This document shows, piece by piece, positions 1-6,816 of a stretch of 9,533 nucleotides of DNA. Below the pieces are notes generated by a model that worked only from the letters and a program-made list of their open reading frames with translations, had not been told where the DNA came from and ran no database searches. This stretch comes from an uncultured Collinsella sp. (GTDB lineage Bacteria > Actinomycetota > Coriobacteriia > Coriobacteriales > Coriobacteriaceae). Made by a program: the position numbers and the translations under genes. Location of the stretch: the NCBI GenBank assembly GCA_900547855.1, contig URIK01000070.1, positions 1 through 9,533 of the forward strand, in the 5' to 3' direction. The first letter of the stretch is position 1. Every line of letters begins with the position of its first letter.

Positions 1-40
1 CGACTAGTCGTCGGCAGCGTCAGATGTGTATAAGAGACAG
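1..40 (+). other. Nextera adapter, not genomic
   Basis: Bases 8-40 match the 33-nt Nextera transposase read-1 adapter, and bases 22-40 are the 19-bp Tn5 mosaic end. Bases 1-7 (CGACTAG) match the last seven bases of the i5 index I remember as S513 (TCGACTAG), which sits directly before this adapter in the library molecule. Translated through the junction, the adapter gives the known artefact peptides MYKRQ and MCIRDS on the forward strand and a C-terminal SLIHI on the reverse strand. The real insert begins at base 41. Confidence 0.98.
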
Positions 41-1618
41 CTCCTGCACGGCTACGAGGAGTGGGGCGAGGCCGTCCTCGATCGCCTGCGCGGTATGTAC
101 GCCTTCGTCATCTGGGACAAAAAGAAGAACAAGCTTTTTGGCGCCCGCGACATCTTTGGCATCAAGCCGCTTTACTACTATCCCATGGCCGATGCGGGCG
201 ACGGCGCTCCGGGCGTGCTCTTTGGTTCCGAGATCAAGAGCTTCCTGGACTACCCGCACTTCCACAAGGCGGTCAACAAAAAGGCTCTGCGTCCGTACAT
301 GACGCTGCAGTATTCGGCAACCGAGGAGACCTTCTTCGAGGGTGTCTACAAGCTGCCGCCGGCGCACTACTTTACCGTCGATATCCCGACCGGCAAGATG
401 AACATCGAGCGCTACTGGGATTGCGATTACTCTGCCGTCGAGAAGCCGTTCGAGGAGTATGTCGACGAGCTGGACGAGGTCGTGCACGAGAGCGTCGAGG
501 CCCATCGCATCGCCGACGTCAAGGTCGCGTCGTTCCTCTCCGGTGGCGTCGACTCCAGCTACATCGCCGCTTGCCTCATGCCCGACAAGACCTTCTCGGT
601 GGGCTTTGACTACAAGAACTTCAACGAGACCAACTACGCCAAGGAGCTTTCCGATAAGCTCGGCGTCGAGAACGTTCGCAAGATGATTACCGCCGACGAG
701 TTTTTCGGTGCTCTCGAGGACATCCAGTATCACATGGACGAGCCGCAGTCCAACCTGTCTTCCGTGCCGCTGTGGTTCTTGGCCGAGATGGCCCGCAAGG
801 ACGTCACCGTCGTGCTTTCGGGCGAAGGCGCCGACGAGCTCTTTGGCGGCTACGCCTACTACGAGGATACGGTCCCGGTGCGCAAGTACAAAAAGATGGT
901 GCCGCTGCCCATCCGTCGCGCGCTCGGTAACCTGGCGCTGCATATGCCGTACTTCAAGGGACATAACTTCCTGGTCAAGGGTGCCGAGATCCCCGAGAAG
1001 TCGTTCCTGGGACAGGCTCTGGTATGGCCGGAACGCGAGGTCGACGGCGTGCTCAAGCCCGAGTACAACACCGGCGACGGCGCCTTCGAGCTCGCTGCAC
1101 CCATCTACGCACGCGTGAAGGGTCAGCCCGAGCTGGTCAAGAAGCAGTACCTGGACATGAACATGTGGCTCCCGGGCGACATTCTGCTCAAGGCCGACAA
1201 GATGTGCATGGCGCACTCGCTGGAGCTGCGCGTACCCTTCCTGGACCGCAAAGTCATGGAATTCGCCGAGCACATTCCCGACCGCTACCGCATCAACGAG
1301 AACGGCAACAAACAGGTACTCCGCCACGCTGCCAACAAGTCGCTGCCCGATGAGTGGGCCACCCGTCCCAAGGTGGGCTTCCCGGTGCCGATTGTCTACT
1401 GGCTGCGCGAGCAAAAGTGGTACGACTATGTCAAGGAGTACTTCACCGCGCCGTGGGCAAGCGAGTTCTTCAATACCGACGAGCTTATGCACCTGCTCGA
1501 TCTGCACTTTGCGGGCAAGGGCGATTTCCAGCGCAAGATCTATACGCCGCTCGTGTTCCTAGTGTGGTACAAGCGCTTCTTTATCGACGAGGGCCAGCCT
1601 TCTGTTCAGGCTGCCTAG
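41..1618 (+). CDS. asnB: Asparagine synthase (glutamine-hydrolysing), 5'-truncated
   Basis: AsnB is a cytoplasmic enzyme that makes asparagine from aspartate, glutamine and ATP through a beta-aspartyl-AMP intermediate. The 525 residues present begin inside the N-terminal class II glutaminase domain (YEEWG, then FGARDIFGIKPLYYY), so the catalytic Cys2 and roughly the first 95 residues are missing. The synthetase domain is complete. It has the PP-loop SGGVDSS at residues 167-173 of this fragment, SGEGADELFGG at 260-270, LELRVPFLDR near 394-403 and KVGFPVPI further on. With the missing part restored, the length would be about 620 residues, usual for this family. The five codons in frame upstream (26-40) are adapter and are excluded. 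The stop at 1616-1618 is followed by an intrinsic terminator, so the gene ends its transcription unit. The family is certain; the start and anything upstream cannot be seen. Confidence 0.97.
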   Translation, partial: LLHGYEEWGEAVLDRLRGMYAFVIWDKKKNKLFGARDIFGIKPLYYYPMADAGDGAPGVLFGSEIKSFLDYPHFHKAVNKKALRPYMTLQYSATEETFFEGVYKLPPAHYFTVDIPTGKMNIERYWDCDYSAVEKPFEEYVDELDEVVHESVEAHRIADVKVASFLSGGVDSSYIAACLMPDKTFSVGFDYKNFNETNYAKELSDKLGVENVRKMITADEFFGALEDIQYHMDEPQSNLSSVPLWFLAEMARKDVTVVLSGEGADELFGGYAYYEDTVPVRKYKKMVPLPIRRALGNLALHMPYFKGHNFLVKGAEIPEKSFLGQALVWPEREVDGVLKPEYNTGDGAFELAAPIYARVKGQPELVKKQYLDMNMWLPGDILLKADKMCMAHSLELRVPFLDRKVMEFAEHIPDRYRINENGNKQVLRHAANKSLPDEWATRPKVGFPVPIVYWLREQKWYDYVKEYFTAPWASEFFNTDELMHLLDLHFAGKGDFQRKIYTPLVFLVWYKRFFIDEGQPSVQAA

Positions 1619-1644
1619 CCTCGGCTTACGAACGCCTGCGCGTA

Positions 1645-1668
1645 ACGGCTCCTCCGGGAGCCGTTTTT
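1645..1668 (+). terminator. Intrinsic terminator after asnB
   Basis: ACGGCTCC and GGAGCCGT form a perfect 8-bp stem around a TCCG tetraloop, followed by TTTT. It lies 26 bases after the asnB stop and separates asnB from murE. Confidence 0.88.
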
Positions 1669-1730
1669 GCGCGAGCACGTTTCAGTTACTATGAAAACCG
1701 TCCCTGCCAAATGGCTGAGAAAGGTGAAAG

Positions 1731-3293
1731 ATGCACCATTCGGATTCCGCGACCGTGACCACGGTCGATACGCTTGCCAAGCTTCTCGATGTGTGCGGCG
1801 AGCTGCGCGCATCAGAGCAGGTTGACGAGCGTGCCGTGACCGGTTGCTCGTTTGATTCGCGCGCGGTCTCGGCAGGTGACGTGTTCTTCTGTAAAGGTGC
1901 TGCCTTTAAGCCCGCGTTTTTGAGTATGGCGCTCGATGCGGGCGCCGTCGCATTTGTGTGCGAGGAGTCGCTGGTCGAGTCTCTGGAGCCGCTGGCGCAG
2001 GAGAGCGGTGCTGCGATGCTGGTTGTTGATAGTGTTCGCACGGCCATGGCCCTGCTGCCGCCGGAGGTCTACGACCGTCCTGACCACGACGTCAAGATCG
2101 TGGGCATCACCGGCACCAAGGGAAAGACCACGGCCGCTTTTATGCTCCAGTCCATCATCAAGGCGGCGGGCGAGTCCTGCGGCATGATCGGCTCGGTGAA
2201 CACCGACGATGGTATCGAGTGCTACGAGAGCACCAATACTACGCCCGAGGCCCCCGAGGTCTGGCGCCATATCGCCAACTGCCGCACGTCCGGTCGCCAG
2301 TCCATGGTCATGGAGGTCTCGAGCCAGGCGCTCAAGTACCAACGCGTCGAGAATCTGCCGTTTGACGTGGCGTGCTTCCTCAACATCGGCCGCGACCACA
2401 TCTCGCCGATCGAACACCCCACGTTTGAGGATTATTTTGAGAGCAAACTCAGGATCTTTGACCAGGCAAAGACCGCCGTGGTGAATCTAGGCACCGAAGA
2501 GGTTGACCGTGTGCTAGAGGCAGCGTCGACGGCCGATCGCTTGGTGACCGTTGGCGTCGAGCATCCCGAGGCGAGCCTGTGGGCAAGCGACGTACGCATG
2601 GTCGGCTTTAGTATCGAGTTCAACTTGCATGGCCTGTGTGCCGACGAGTCCGAGACGGGGGAGAAGGTCCTGCTGGGCATCGCGGGCGACTTTAACGTGG
2701 AAAACGCGCTGGTCGCTATCGCCGCTGCGCGCGAGATCGGCATCGGTATCGAGGCTATCAAGAAGGGCCTCTCCAAACTGCGTGTGCCGGGCCGTATGGA
2801 GGTCGTGGAGTCGAAGGACGGCCGCGTGATCTGCGTTGTCGACTATGCGCACAACCAGCTTTCGTTCCGTTCGCTTTTCTCGTCGGTGAAGCGCGCGTTT
2901 CCCGCTAGCCCCGTCATTGCGCTGTTTGGCGCTGCCGGCGGCAAGGCGCAGGAGCGCCGCGAGCAGCTTCCGCGCGAGGCCGCACCGTATTCCGACCTGA
3001 TGATCTTTGCCAACGAGGATCCAGCTCACGAGGACCCGATGAAGGTCTGTCGCGAGCTTGCCGAGCATGTTCCCGACGATACGCCGAACAAGATCATCCT
3101 CGACCGCGAAGCCGCTGTGCATGCGGCGTTCAAGGCGGCGCGCGAGGAGTACGTCAACCCCGATGCTCCCACCATTGTCTTGCTGCTGGCAAAGGGTGAC
3201 GAGGAGCTCATGCACGTGGGCGACGAGTTCGTGCCCATCGAGAGCGACCTTTCGTTGGCCAATCGCCTGATCGATGTTACCCAGTTTGACTAA
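1731..3293 (+). CDS. murE: MurE-type UDP-MurNAc-tripeptide synthetase, probably not DAP-adding
   Basis: The protein has 520 residues and is an ATP-dependent cytoplasmic Mur ligase. It joins the third stem-peptide residue to UDP-MurNAc-L-Ala-D-Glu. The N-terminal substrate domain has the usual SFDSRAVSAGDVFF. The P-loop GITGTKGKTT is at 125-134, TNTTPE at 168-173, and the Lys expected to be carbamylated is K239 in FESKLRIF. GDFNVENAL opens the C-terminal part, VDYAH follows, and LLAKGDEE lies near the end. The position that reads DNPR in DAP-adding enzymes (residues 413-416 in E. coli) reads EDPA here (429-432) and continues HEDP. Loss of the Arg is the pattern of Lys- or Orn-adding enzymes. 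Collinsella peptidoglycan is, as I recall, type A4beta with L-ornithine at position 3, so ornithine is the best guess. AGAAAGGTG lies just before the ATG at 1731. The gene stands away from the division cluster. Confidence 0.93.
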   Translation: MHHSDSATVTTVDTLAKLLDVCGELRASEQVDERAVTGCSFDSRAVSAGDVFFCKGAAFKPAFLSMALDAGAVAFVCEESLVESLEPLAQESGAAMLVVDSVRTAMALLPPEVYDRPDHDVKIVGITGTKGKTTAAFMLQSIIKAAGESCGMIGSVNTDDGIECYESTNTTPEAPEVWRHIANCRTSGRQSMVMEVSSQALKYQRVENLPFDVACFLNIGRDHISPIEHPTFEDYFESKLRIFDQAKTAVVNLGTEEVDRVLEAASTADRLVTVGVEHPEASLWASDVRMVGFSIEFNLHGLCADESETGEKVLLGIAGDFNVENALVAIAAAREIGIGIEAIKKGLSKLRVPGRMEVVESKDGRVICVVDYAHNQLSFRSLFSSVKRAFPASPVIALFGAAGGKAQERREQLPREAAPYSDLMIFANEDPAHEDPMKVCRELAEHVPDDTPNKIILDREAAVHAAFKAAREEYVNPDAPTIVLLLAKGDEELMHVGDEFVPIESDLSLANRLIDVTQFD

Positions 3294-3302
3294 TGAACCA
3301 TG

Positions 3303-3335
3303 ATGGCGGCGGCGCCCTGAGTGCGCTGTCGCCAT
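3303..3335 (+). other. Stable hairpin after murE, no U-tract
   Basis: A 13-bp stem (ATGGCGGCGGCGC against GCGCTGTCGCCAT, with two G-U pairs) closes a 7-base loop 9 bases after the murE stop. AAGCGTGTTCCC follows instead of a T-run, so it is not a classical intrinsic terminator. It could protect the murE mRNA 3' end or act as a weak tail-less terminator before the HAD gene. Confidence 0.55.
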
Positions 3336-3391
3336 AAGCGTGTTCCCTCAATCAAAACATGCCGTCCAAGTCCAAACCCTTCTACGTAAAC

Positions 3392-3395
3392 GGAG
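3392..3395 (+). promoter_or_regulatory. Ribosome binding site deciding the HAD start
   Basis: GGAG lies 5 bases before the ATG at 3401. The in-frame ATG at 3359 has no purine-rich site in front and would add 14 residues that look like no HAD N-terminus, so 3401 is preferred. Confidence 0.75.
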
Positions 3396-3400
3396 TAACC

Positions 3401-4312
3401 ATGTCCCACAATACCCTGCCGACCGTTGCCGAGCTTTCGGGCGAGATGCGCGAGCGCTTGGCCACGGTCAAGTACGTCTTTACCGATCTGGATGCCACGA
3501 TGCTTGCACCCGGCTCGTGCGTGCTACGCGACAACGACGGCAACCCCTCGACCAAACTCGTCGAGGCCGTCGTGGCGCTCGCTCGCGCTGGTATTCAGGT
3601 GGTTCCCACCTCGGGCCGCAACCGTACCATGATCCACGAGGACGCGCGCGTGCTCGGCCTCAACTCCTACATCGGCGAGATGGGCGGCCTGGTCATGTAC
3701 GACCTCAAAGCCAACGATTGGGAGTATCTGACCGGCGACATGCCCTACGACCCCTCTTGCGGCCTCACGCCGCACCAGGTGATCGAGCAGACCGGCGTGT
3801 GCGAGAAGATCCTTGCCCGCTGGCCGCACAAGATCGAATACCACAACGACATGTCGACCGGCTACAAGTACCGTGAGGTCACCGTCGGCATGCGCGGCGA
3901 TGTGCCCGACGATGAGGTTCAGGCCATCCTGGACGAGGCCGGCTGCGGTCTGATCTGGGCTTGCAACGGCCATCTGACGCATCTGTCCAAGCCGACGACG
4001 CTCGAGCTCGATCGCGTCGAGGACGGTCGCGCATTCAATATCAACCCCGCGGGCCTCAACAAAGGCGTCGCCATTGCGCGCTTCTGCGAGCACCTGGGGA
4101 TCGAGCGCGAGGAGACACTCGCGCTCGGCGACTCCGAGTCCGACTTCTACATGGCCGATCACGTGGGCACGTTCTGCTTGGTCGAGAATGGCCTGACGAG
4201 CGCCGGCGCGCCCGAGTTCCTGGCTGCTTGCGAGAATGCTTTCGTTACGCGAGGCAAAATTGTCGACGGTTGGGCGGCGACGGCAGAGCTGCTGGTCGCG
4301 GCGCGTTCGTAG
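3401..4312 (+). CDS. HAD-superfamily (IIB, Cof-like) phosphatase, substrate unknown
   Basis: The protein has 303 residues, is cytoplasmic (no signal peptide or membrane segment) and carries all four haloacid-dehalogenase motifs. Motif I is FTDLDATML, with nucleophile D29 and acid/base D31. Motif II is VPTSGRN, with T70 or S71 binding phosphate. Motif III is K221 in LNKGVAIARF. Motif IV is GDSESD at 243-248, the Mg2+ site. A cap domain of about 120 residues lies between motifs II and III, as in the C2-cap HAD-IIB group, which includes Cof-type sugar phosphatases, sucrose-phosphatase and mannosyl-3-phosphoglycerate phosphatase. Motif I has Ala where most members have Gly (DxDGT). It sits between murE and murI, so a cell-wall precursor phosphate is conceivable, but nothing in the sequence names the substrate. 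It is 107 bases after murE and 51 bases before murI. Confidence 0.88.
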   Translation: MSHNTLPTVAELSGEMRERLATVKYVFTDLDATMLAPGSCVLRDNDGNPSTKLVEAVVALARAGIQVVPTSGRNRTMIHEDARVLGLNSYIGEMGGLVMYDLKANDWEYLTGDMPYDPSCGLTPHQVIEQTGVCEKILARWPHKIEYHNDMSTGYKYREVTVGMRGDVPDDEVQAILDEAGCGLIWACNGHLTHLSKPTTLELDRVEDGRAFNINPAGLNKGVAIARFCEHLGIEREETLALGDSESDFYMADHVGTFCLVENGLTSAGAPEFLAACENAFVTRGKIVDGWAATAELLVAARS

Positions 4313-4320
4313 CGCGCCGC
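4298..4320 (+). other. GC-only hairpin spanning the HAD stop codon
   Basis: GCGGCGCG and CGCGCCGC form a perfect 8-bp stem whose 7-base loop contains the TAG stop at 4310-4312. No T-run follows. It may affect termination of translation, mRNA stability or the murI ribosome site downstream, but GC-rich coding sequence can also make such stems by chance. Confidence 0.4.
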
Positions 4321-4363
4321 CGCCGCACTTGGACATGTCTTTTCGAGAGAGACTGGTGAGGTA

Positions 4364-5248
4364 ATGTCCGATATCGAGAATCCGGCAGGCGACACGCGCC
4401 CGATTGGCGTGTTCGATTCTGGTTTGGGCGGTCTGACGGTTGCGCGCGCCATCGCGACGGCGCTGCCGCACGAGTCCGTCTACTACTTTGGCGACACCAA
4501 GCGCTGCCCCTACGGCACCCGTACCGAGGATGAGGTGCGCTCGTTTGCGTTGCAGGCGGGTCGTTGGCTTTCGAAGCACGACGTCAAGATTATGGTCATC
4601 GCCTGCAACACGGCGACCGCTGCGGCCTTGCGTCTGGCCCAGCAGGTGCTCGACGTTCCCGTGATCGGCGTGATCGCGCCGGGTGCCCGTGCGGCAATCA
4701 ACAGCACCCGCTCGCGTCGCGTGGGCGTGCTCGCCACCAACCTCACCATTCGCTCGGGCGCCTACACGCGCGCCATTCAGGACCTGGATGCCGGCGTCGA
4801 TGTATACGGCTGTCCTGCCTCGAGCTTTGTCGAGGTTGTCGAACACGAGCTCGCCTCGGGTGCACATCTGCAGGAACAGTGGCTTGAGAACGAGGATATC
4901 TTCGATACGCCTGCCGTGCGTGCGCTGGTGGGTGCCACGGTTGAGCCGCTGCGCGACCACGGTATCGATACCGTGGTACTCGGCTGTACGCATTTTCCGC
5001 TGTTGGTGGGACCTATCCGGCATGCGCTGGGGCCTGGGGTGCGCGTCGTGAGTTCCGCCGAGGAGACCACGCGCGAGCTGACCGATATCCTCACGCGCCG
5101 CGAGCAGCTGGCGGGCGACGCCGCCGAGCCGCAGCATCGTTTTGCCACGACGGCCGATAACATTGCCGAGTTTGCGGTGGCGGGTAGCTTTATCTTTGGT
5201 CAGCCGCTCAAGAGCATCGAACATATCGATATCGATGAGCTGAAATAG
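4364..5248 (+). CDS. murI: Glutamate racemase
   Basis: MurI interconverts L- and D-glutamate without a cofactor and supplies the D-Glu that MurD adds to the peptidoglycan stem. The protein has 294 residues, slightly longer than the usual 265-285, with a short extra N-terminus. DSGLGG begins at D18-S19. The two catalytic cysteines are C81 in ACNTATAAAL and C208 in GCTHFPLL, with the partner H210. GDTKRCPYG follows the first motif, as in the family. All expected active-site residues are therefore present. The ATG at 4364 has GGTGAGG just upstream with a short spacer. The next gene, rph, starts 54 bases downstream. Co-occurrence with rph and rdgB is familiar from Firmicutes. Identity is secure. 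Confidence 0.97.
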   Translation: MSDIENPAGDTRPIGVFDSGLGGLTVARAIATALPHESVYYFGDTKRCPYGTRTEDEVRSFALQAGRWLSKHDVKIMVIACNTATAAALRLAQQVLDVPVIGVIAPGARAAINSTRSRRVGVLATNLTIRSGAYTRAIQDLDAGVDVYGCPASSFVEVVEHELASGAHLQEQWLENEDIFDTPAVRALVGATVEPLRDHGIDTVVLGCTHFPLLVGPIRHALGPGVRVVSSAEETTRELTDILTRREQLAGDAAEPQHRFATTADNIAEFAVAGSFIFGQPLKSIEHIDIDELK

Positions 5249-5285
5249 ATGTAAGGCAGCCGTCAAGGCCTTCGCCACATCTTTT
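5247..5285 (+). other. Possible bulged hairpin between murI and rph
   Basis: AGATGTAAGGC (5247-5257) can pair with GCCTT (5268-5272) and ACATCT (5277-5282), leaving a 4-base bulge, with three T's after it. It begins in the murI stop codon. It looks like a weak terminator or processing site that would partly separate murI from rph. The bulge and short T-run make this uncertain. Confidence 0.3.
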
Positions 5286-5302
5286 GCCGAAAGGATATTT
5301 CT

Positions 5303-6028
5303 ATGGAGTACATGCAGGTCAACCGCGCCAACGGTCGCGCCGCCAACGAGTTGCGCCCCGTTAAGCTCACCCGTGGTGTTATGAAGCATGCCCACGGTTC
5401 GTGCCTGGCCGAGTTTGGCGATACGCGCGTGCTGTGCGCTGCCACCATCGAGGAGGGCGTGCCGGGCTGGCGCAAGGGCGCCAAGGCCGGTTGGGTAACG
5501 GCGGAGTACGCCATGCTGCCGACATCGACCGGCAAGCGCTGCAAGCGCGAGCATGCCAACCGCAAGGGCCGCTCCATGGAGATCGAGCGCCTCATCGGTC
5601 GCAGCCTGCGTACCGTCGTCAATATGAAGGCACTCGGCGAGTACACCGTCACCGTTGACTGCGATGTGATTCAGGCCGATGGCGGCACGCGAACGGCGAG
5701 CATTACCGGCGCCTGGGTGGCACTGCACGACGCCCTTGCCATGTGGGTCGAGGCGGGTAAGCTCGAGCGCATCCCGCTCACGGGCCAGGTCGCCGCGATT
5801 TCCATGGGCGTTGTCGACGGCAACACCCTGCTCGACCTCGATTATTCCGAGGACAGTCACGCCGAGGTCGACATGAACCTTGTCGCCACCGATACCGGTG
5901 AGATGATCGAACTCCAGGGTACTGGCGAGCAGGCGCCCTTCGACCGCAAGCGCCTCAATGCCCTGCTCGACCTGGGCGACAAGGGTATCGCCGAGCTCAT
6001 CGAGCTTCAGCGCCAAGCCATCGCCTAA
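5303..6028 (+). CDS. rph: Ribonuclease PH (phosphorolytic tRNA 3'-end trimming)
   Basis: RNase PH removes nucleotides 3' of the CCA end of tRNA precursors, using phosphate and releasing nucleoside diphosphates. It works as a hexamer in the cytoplasm. The protein has 241 residues, the usual length. GWVTAEYAMLP, R90 in GRSMEIERLIGRSLR (the counterpart of B. subtilis R86), DCDVIQADGGTRTASITGA with phosphate-binding T129-R130, and LLDLDYSED with the metal-binding acids are all present. Two deviations appear against the B. subtilis sequence as I recall it: PRA reads PTS (T74 for R68) and GERT reads GEYT (Y114), while R79 and R82 keep the places of R73 and R76. AAGGA lies 7 bases before the ATG at 5303, which supports the start. 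Confidence 0.96.
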   Translation: MEYMQVNRANGRAANELRPVKLTRGVMKHAHGSCLAEFGDTRVLCAATIEEGVPGWRKGAKAGWVTAEYAMLPTSTGKRCKREHANRKGRSMEIERLIGRSLRTVVNMKALGEYTVTVDCDVIQADGGTRTASITGAWVALHDALAMWVEAGKLERIPLTGQVAAISMGVVDGNTLLDLDYSEDSHAEVDMNLVATDTGEMIELQGTGEQAPFDRKRLNALLDLGDKGIAELIELQRQAIA

Positions 6029-6070
6029 CCTGCCAAAAAGGGACAGGTTTATTTTGGTAGGTTTTACCTG
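6027..6070 (+). repeat. REP-like palindromic element with alternative hairpins
   Basis: The element begins on the last two bases of the rph stop codon. AACCTG (6027-6032) pairs with CAGGTT (6044-6049), and the same CAGGT can instead pair with ACCTG (6066-6070). Inside it, CCAAAA (6033-6038) pairs with TTTTGG (6052-6057). The AT-rich core GGGACAGGTTTATTTTGG differs from the GC-rich surroundings and resembles dispersed intergenic repeats I associate with Coriobacteriia. Its first hairpin is followed by TATTTT, so it could also terminate after rph. Copy number cannot be judged from one copy. Confidence 0.45.
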
Positions 6071-6171
6071 TGGAGACGTCTGGACACAAGACTGCCGTTG
6101 ATTGAGAGGGGAGAGGCGGAGTCCCTCGTCGCCCTCGGCTCGGCATTGCTTTAGAGACAAGGAGGCCAGTC

Positions 6172-6813
6172 ATGGCACTTGAGAAGATTGACATCGACAC
6201 CCTCGACCCGGCGGCGACCATCGTCGTGGCAACGGGCAACGCCCATAAGCTCACCGAGATCGAGGCCATTTTGGGCAAGGTCATGCCCGAGGTGCGCTTT
6301 GTGGCGCTCGGCCAGCTGGGTGATTTTGAGGATCCCGAGGAAAACGGCACGACGTTTTTGGAGAACGCCATCATCAAGGCCCAAGCCGCGGTTGAGGAGA
6401 CGGGCCTTATGGCCATTGCCGACGATTCGGGCTTGGTCGTCGACGCGCTGGGCGGTGAGCCCGGTGTGTATAGCGCGCGCTATGCGGGCGTGCACGGCGA
6501 CGATGCCGCCAACAACGCCAAGCTTCTCGTTAACCTGGAAGGCGTGGCAGATGAGGACCGCACCGCGCGCTTTATGAGCGTCGTCGCGCTCATCGACACG
6601 GATGGTCTGGTTACCTATGGCGAGGGCGCCTGCGAGGGCGTTATCGCGCACGAGGGCCGCGGCGATCACGGCTTTGGCTACGACCCGCTGTTCCTGCCGG
6701 TCGACACGCCGGGCAAGACCATGGCCGAGCTGACGGCTGACGAGAAGAACGCCATCAGCCATCGTTTCCACGCGCTCGAGCATCTGTCCGCCAAGCTGAC
6801 GGGCGAGGAGTAG
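6172..6813 (+). CDS. rdgB: XTP/dITP (non-canonical purine NTP) pyrophosphatase, RdgB/HAM1 family
   Basis: The enzyme hydrolyses dITP, ITP and XTP to the monophosphate and pyrophosphate, which keeps deaminated purines out of DNA and RNA. The protein has 213 residues. The family N-terminal motif TGNAHK is at 21-26, preceded by about 13 residues that E. coli RdgB lacks. FLENAIIKA, DDSGLVVDALGG from D84, YSARYAG, GFGYDPLF at 167-174 and MAELTADEKNAISHR follow in the standard order. All signature residues are intact. AAGGAGG at 6159-6165 with a 6-base spacer fixes the ATG and is one of the strongest ribosome sites in the window. A 143-base gap separates it from rph, and dtd begins 3 bases after its stop. 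Confidence 0.97.
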   Translation: MALEKIDIDTLDPAATIVVATGNAHKLTEIEAILGKVMPEVRFVALGQLGDFEDPEENGTTFLENAIIKAQAAVEETGLMAIADDSGLVVDALGGEPGVYSARYAGVHGDDAANNAKLLVNLEGVADEDRTARFMSVVALIDTDGLVTYGEGACEGVIAHEGRGDHGFGYDPLFLPVDTPGKTMAELTADEKNAISHRFHALEHLSAKLTGEE

Positions 6814-6816
6814 ACC

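Noticed and set aside
26..40. ATG of asnB at base 26
   Set aside because: It lies in adapter sequence; the genuine start is off the contig.
20..1507. A 495-codon minus-strand frame opposite asnB
   Set aside because: It runs into the adapter (ending SLIHI), has no domain and is opposite a well-supported gene.
1667..1692. Promoter before murE (TTGCGC and TACTAT)
   Set aside because: The spacing is only 14 bases and the -35 overlaps the asnB terminator tail. A promoter is likely in this gap, but I cannot place it with confidence.
3359..3400. Earlier ATG for the HAD phosphatase
   Set aside because: It has no ribosome site, while GGAG is well placed before the ATG at 3401, and the extra residues do not belong to the fold.
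6106..6134. Possible GAGGG/CCCTC and GGCG/CGCC hairpins in the rph-rdgB gap
   Set aside because: The stems are only 4-5 bp with loops of 12 bases, mutually exclusive and within GC-rich sequence; chance is a sufficient explanation.
3524..6160. An 878-codon open frame on the minus strand across the HAD, murI and rph genes
   Set aside because: It is antisense to three clear enzymes, has no recognisable domain and spans intergenic structures. Long antisense frames are expected where GC-rich codon bias suppresses stops.
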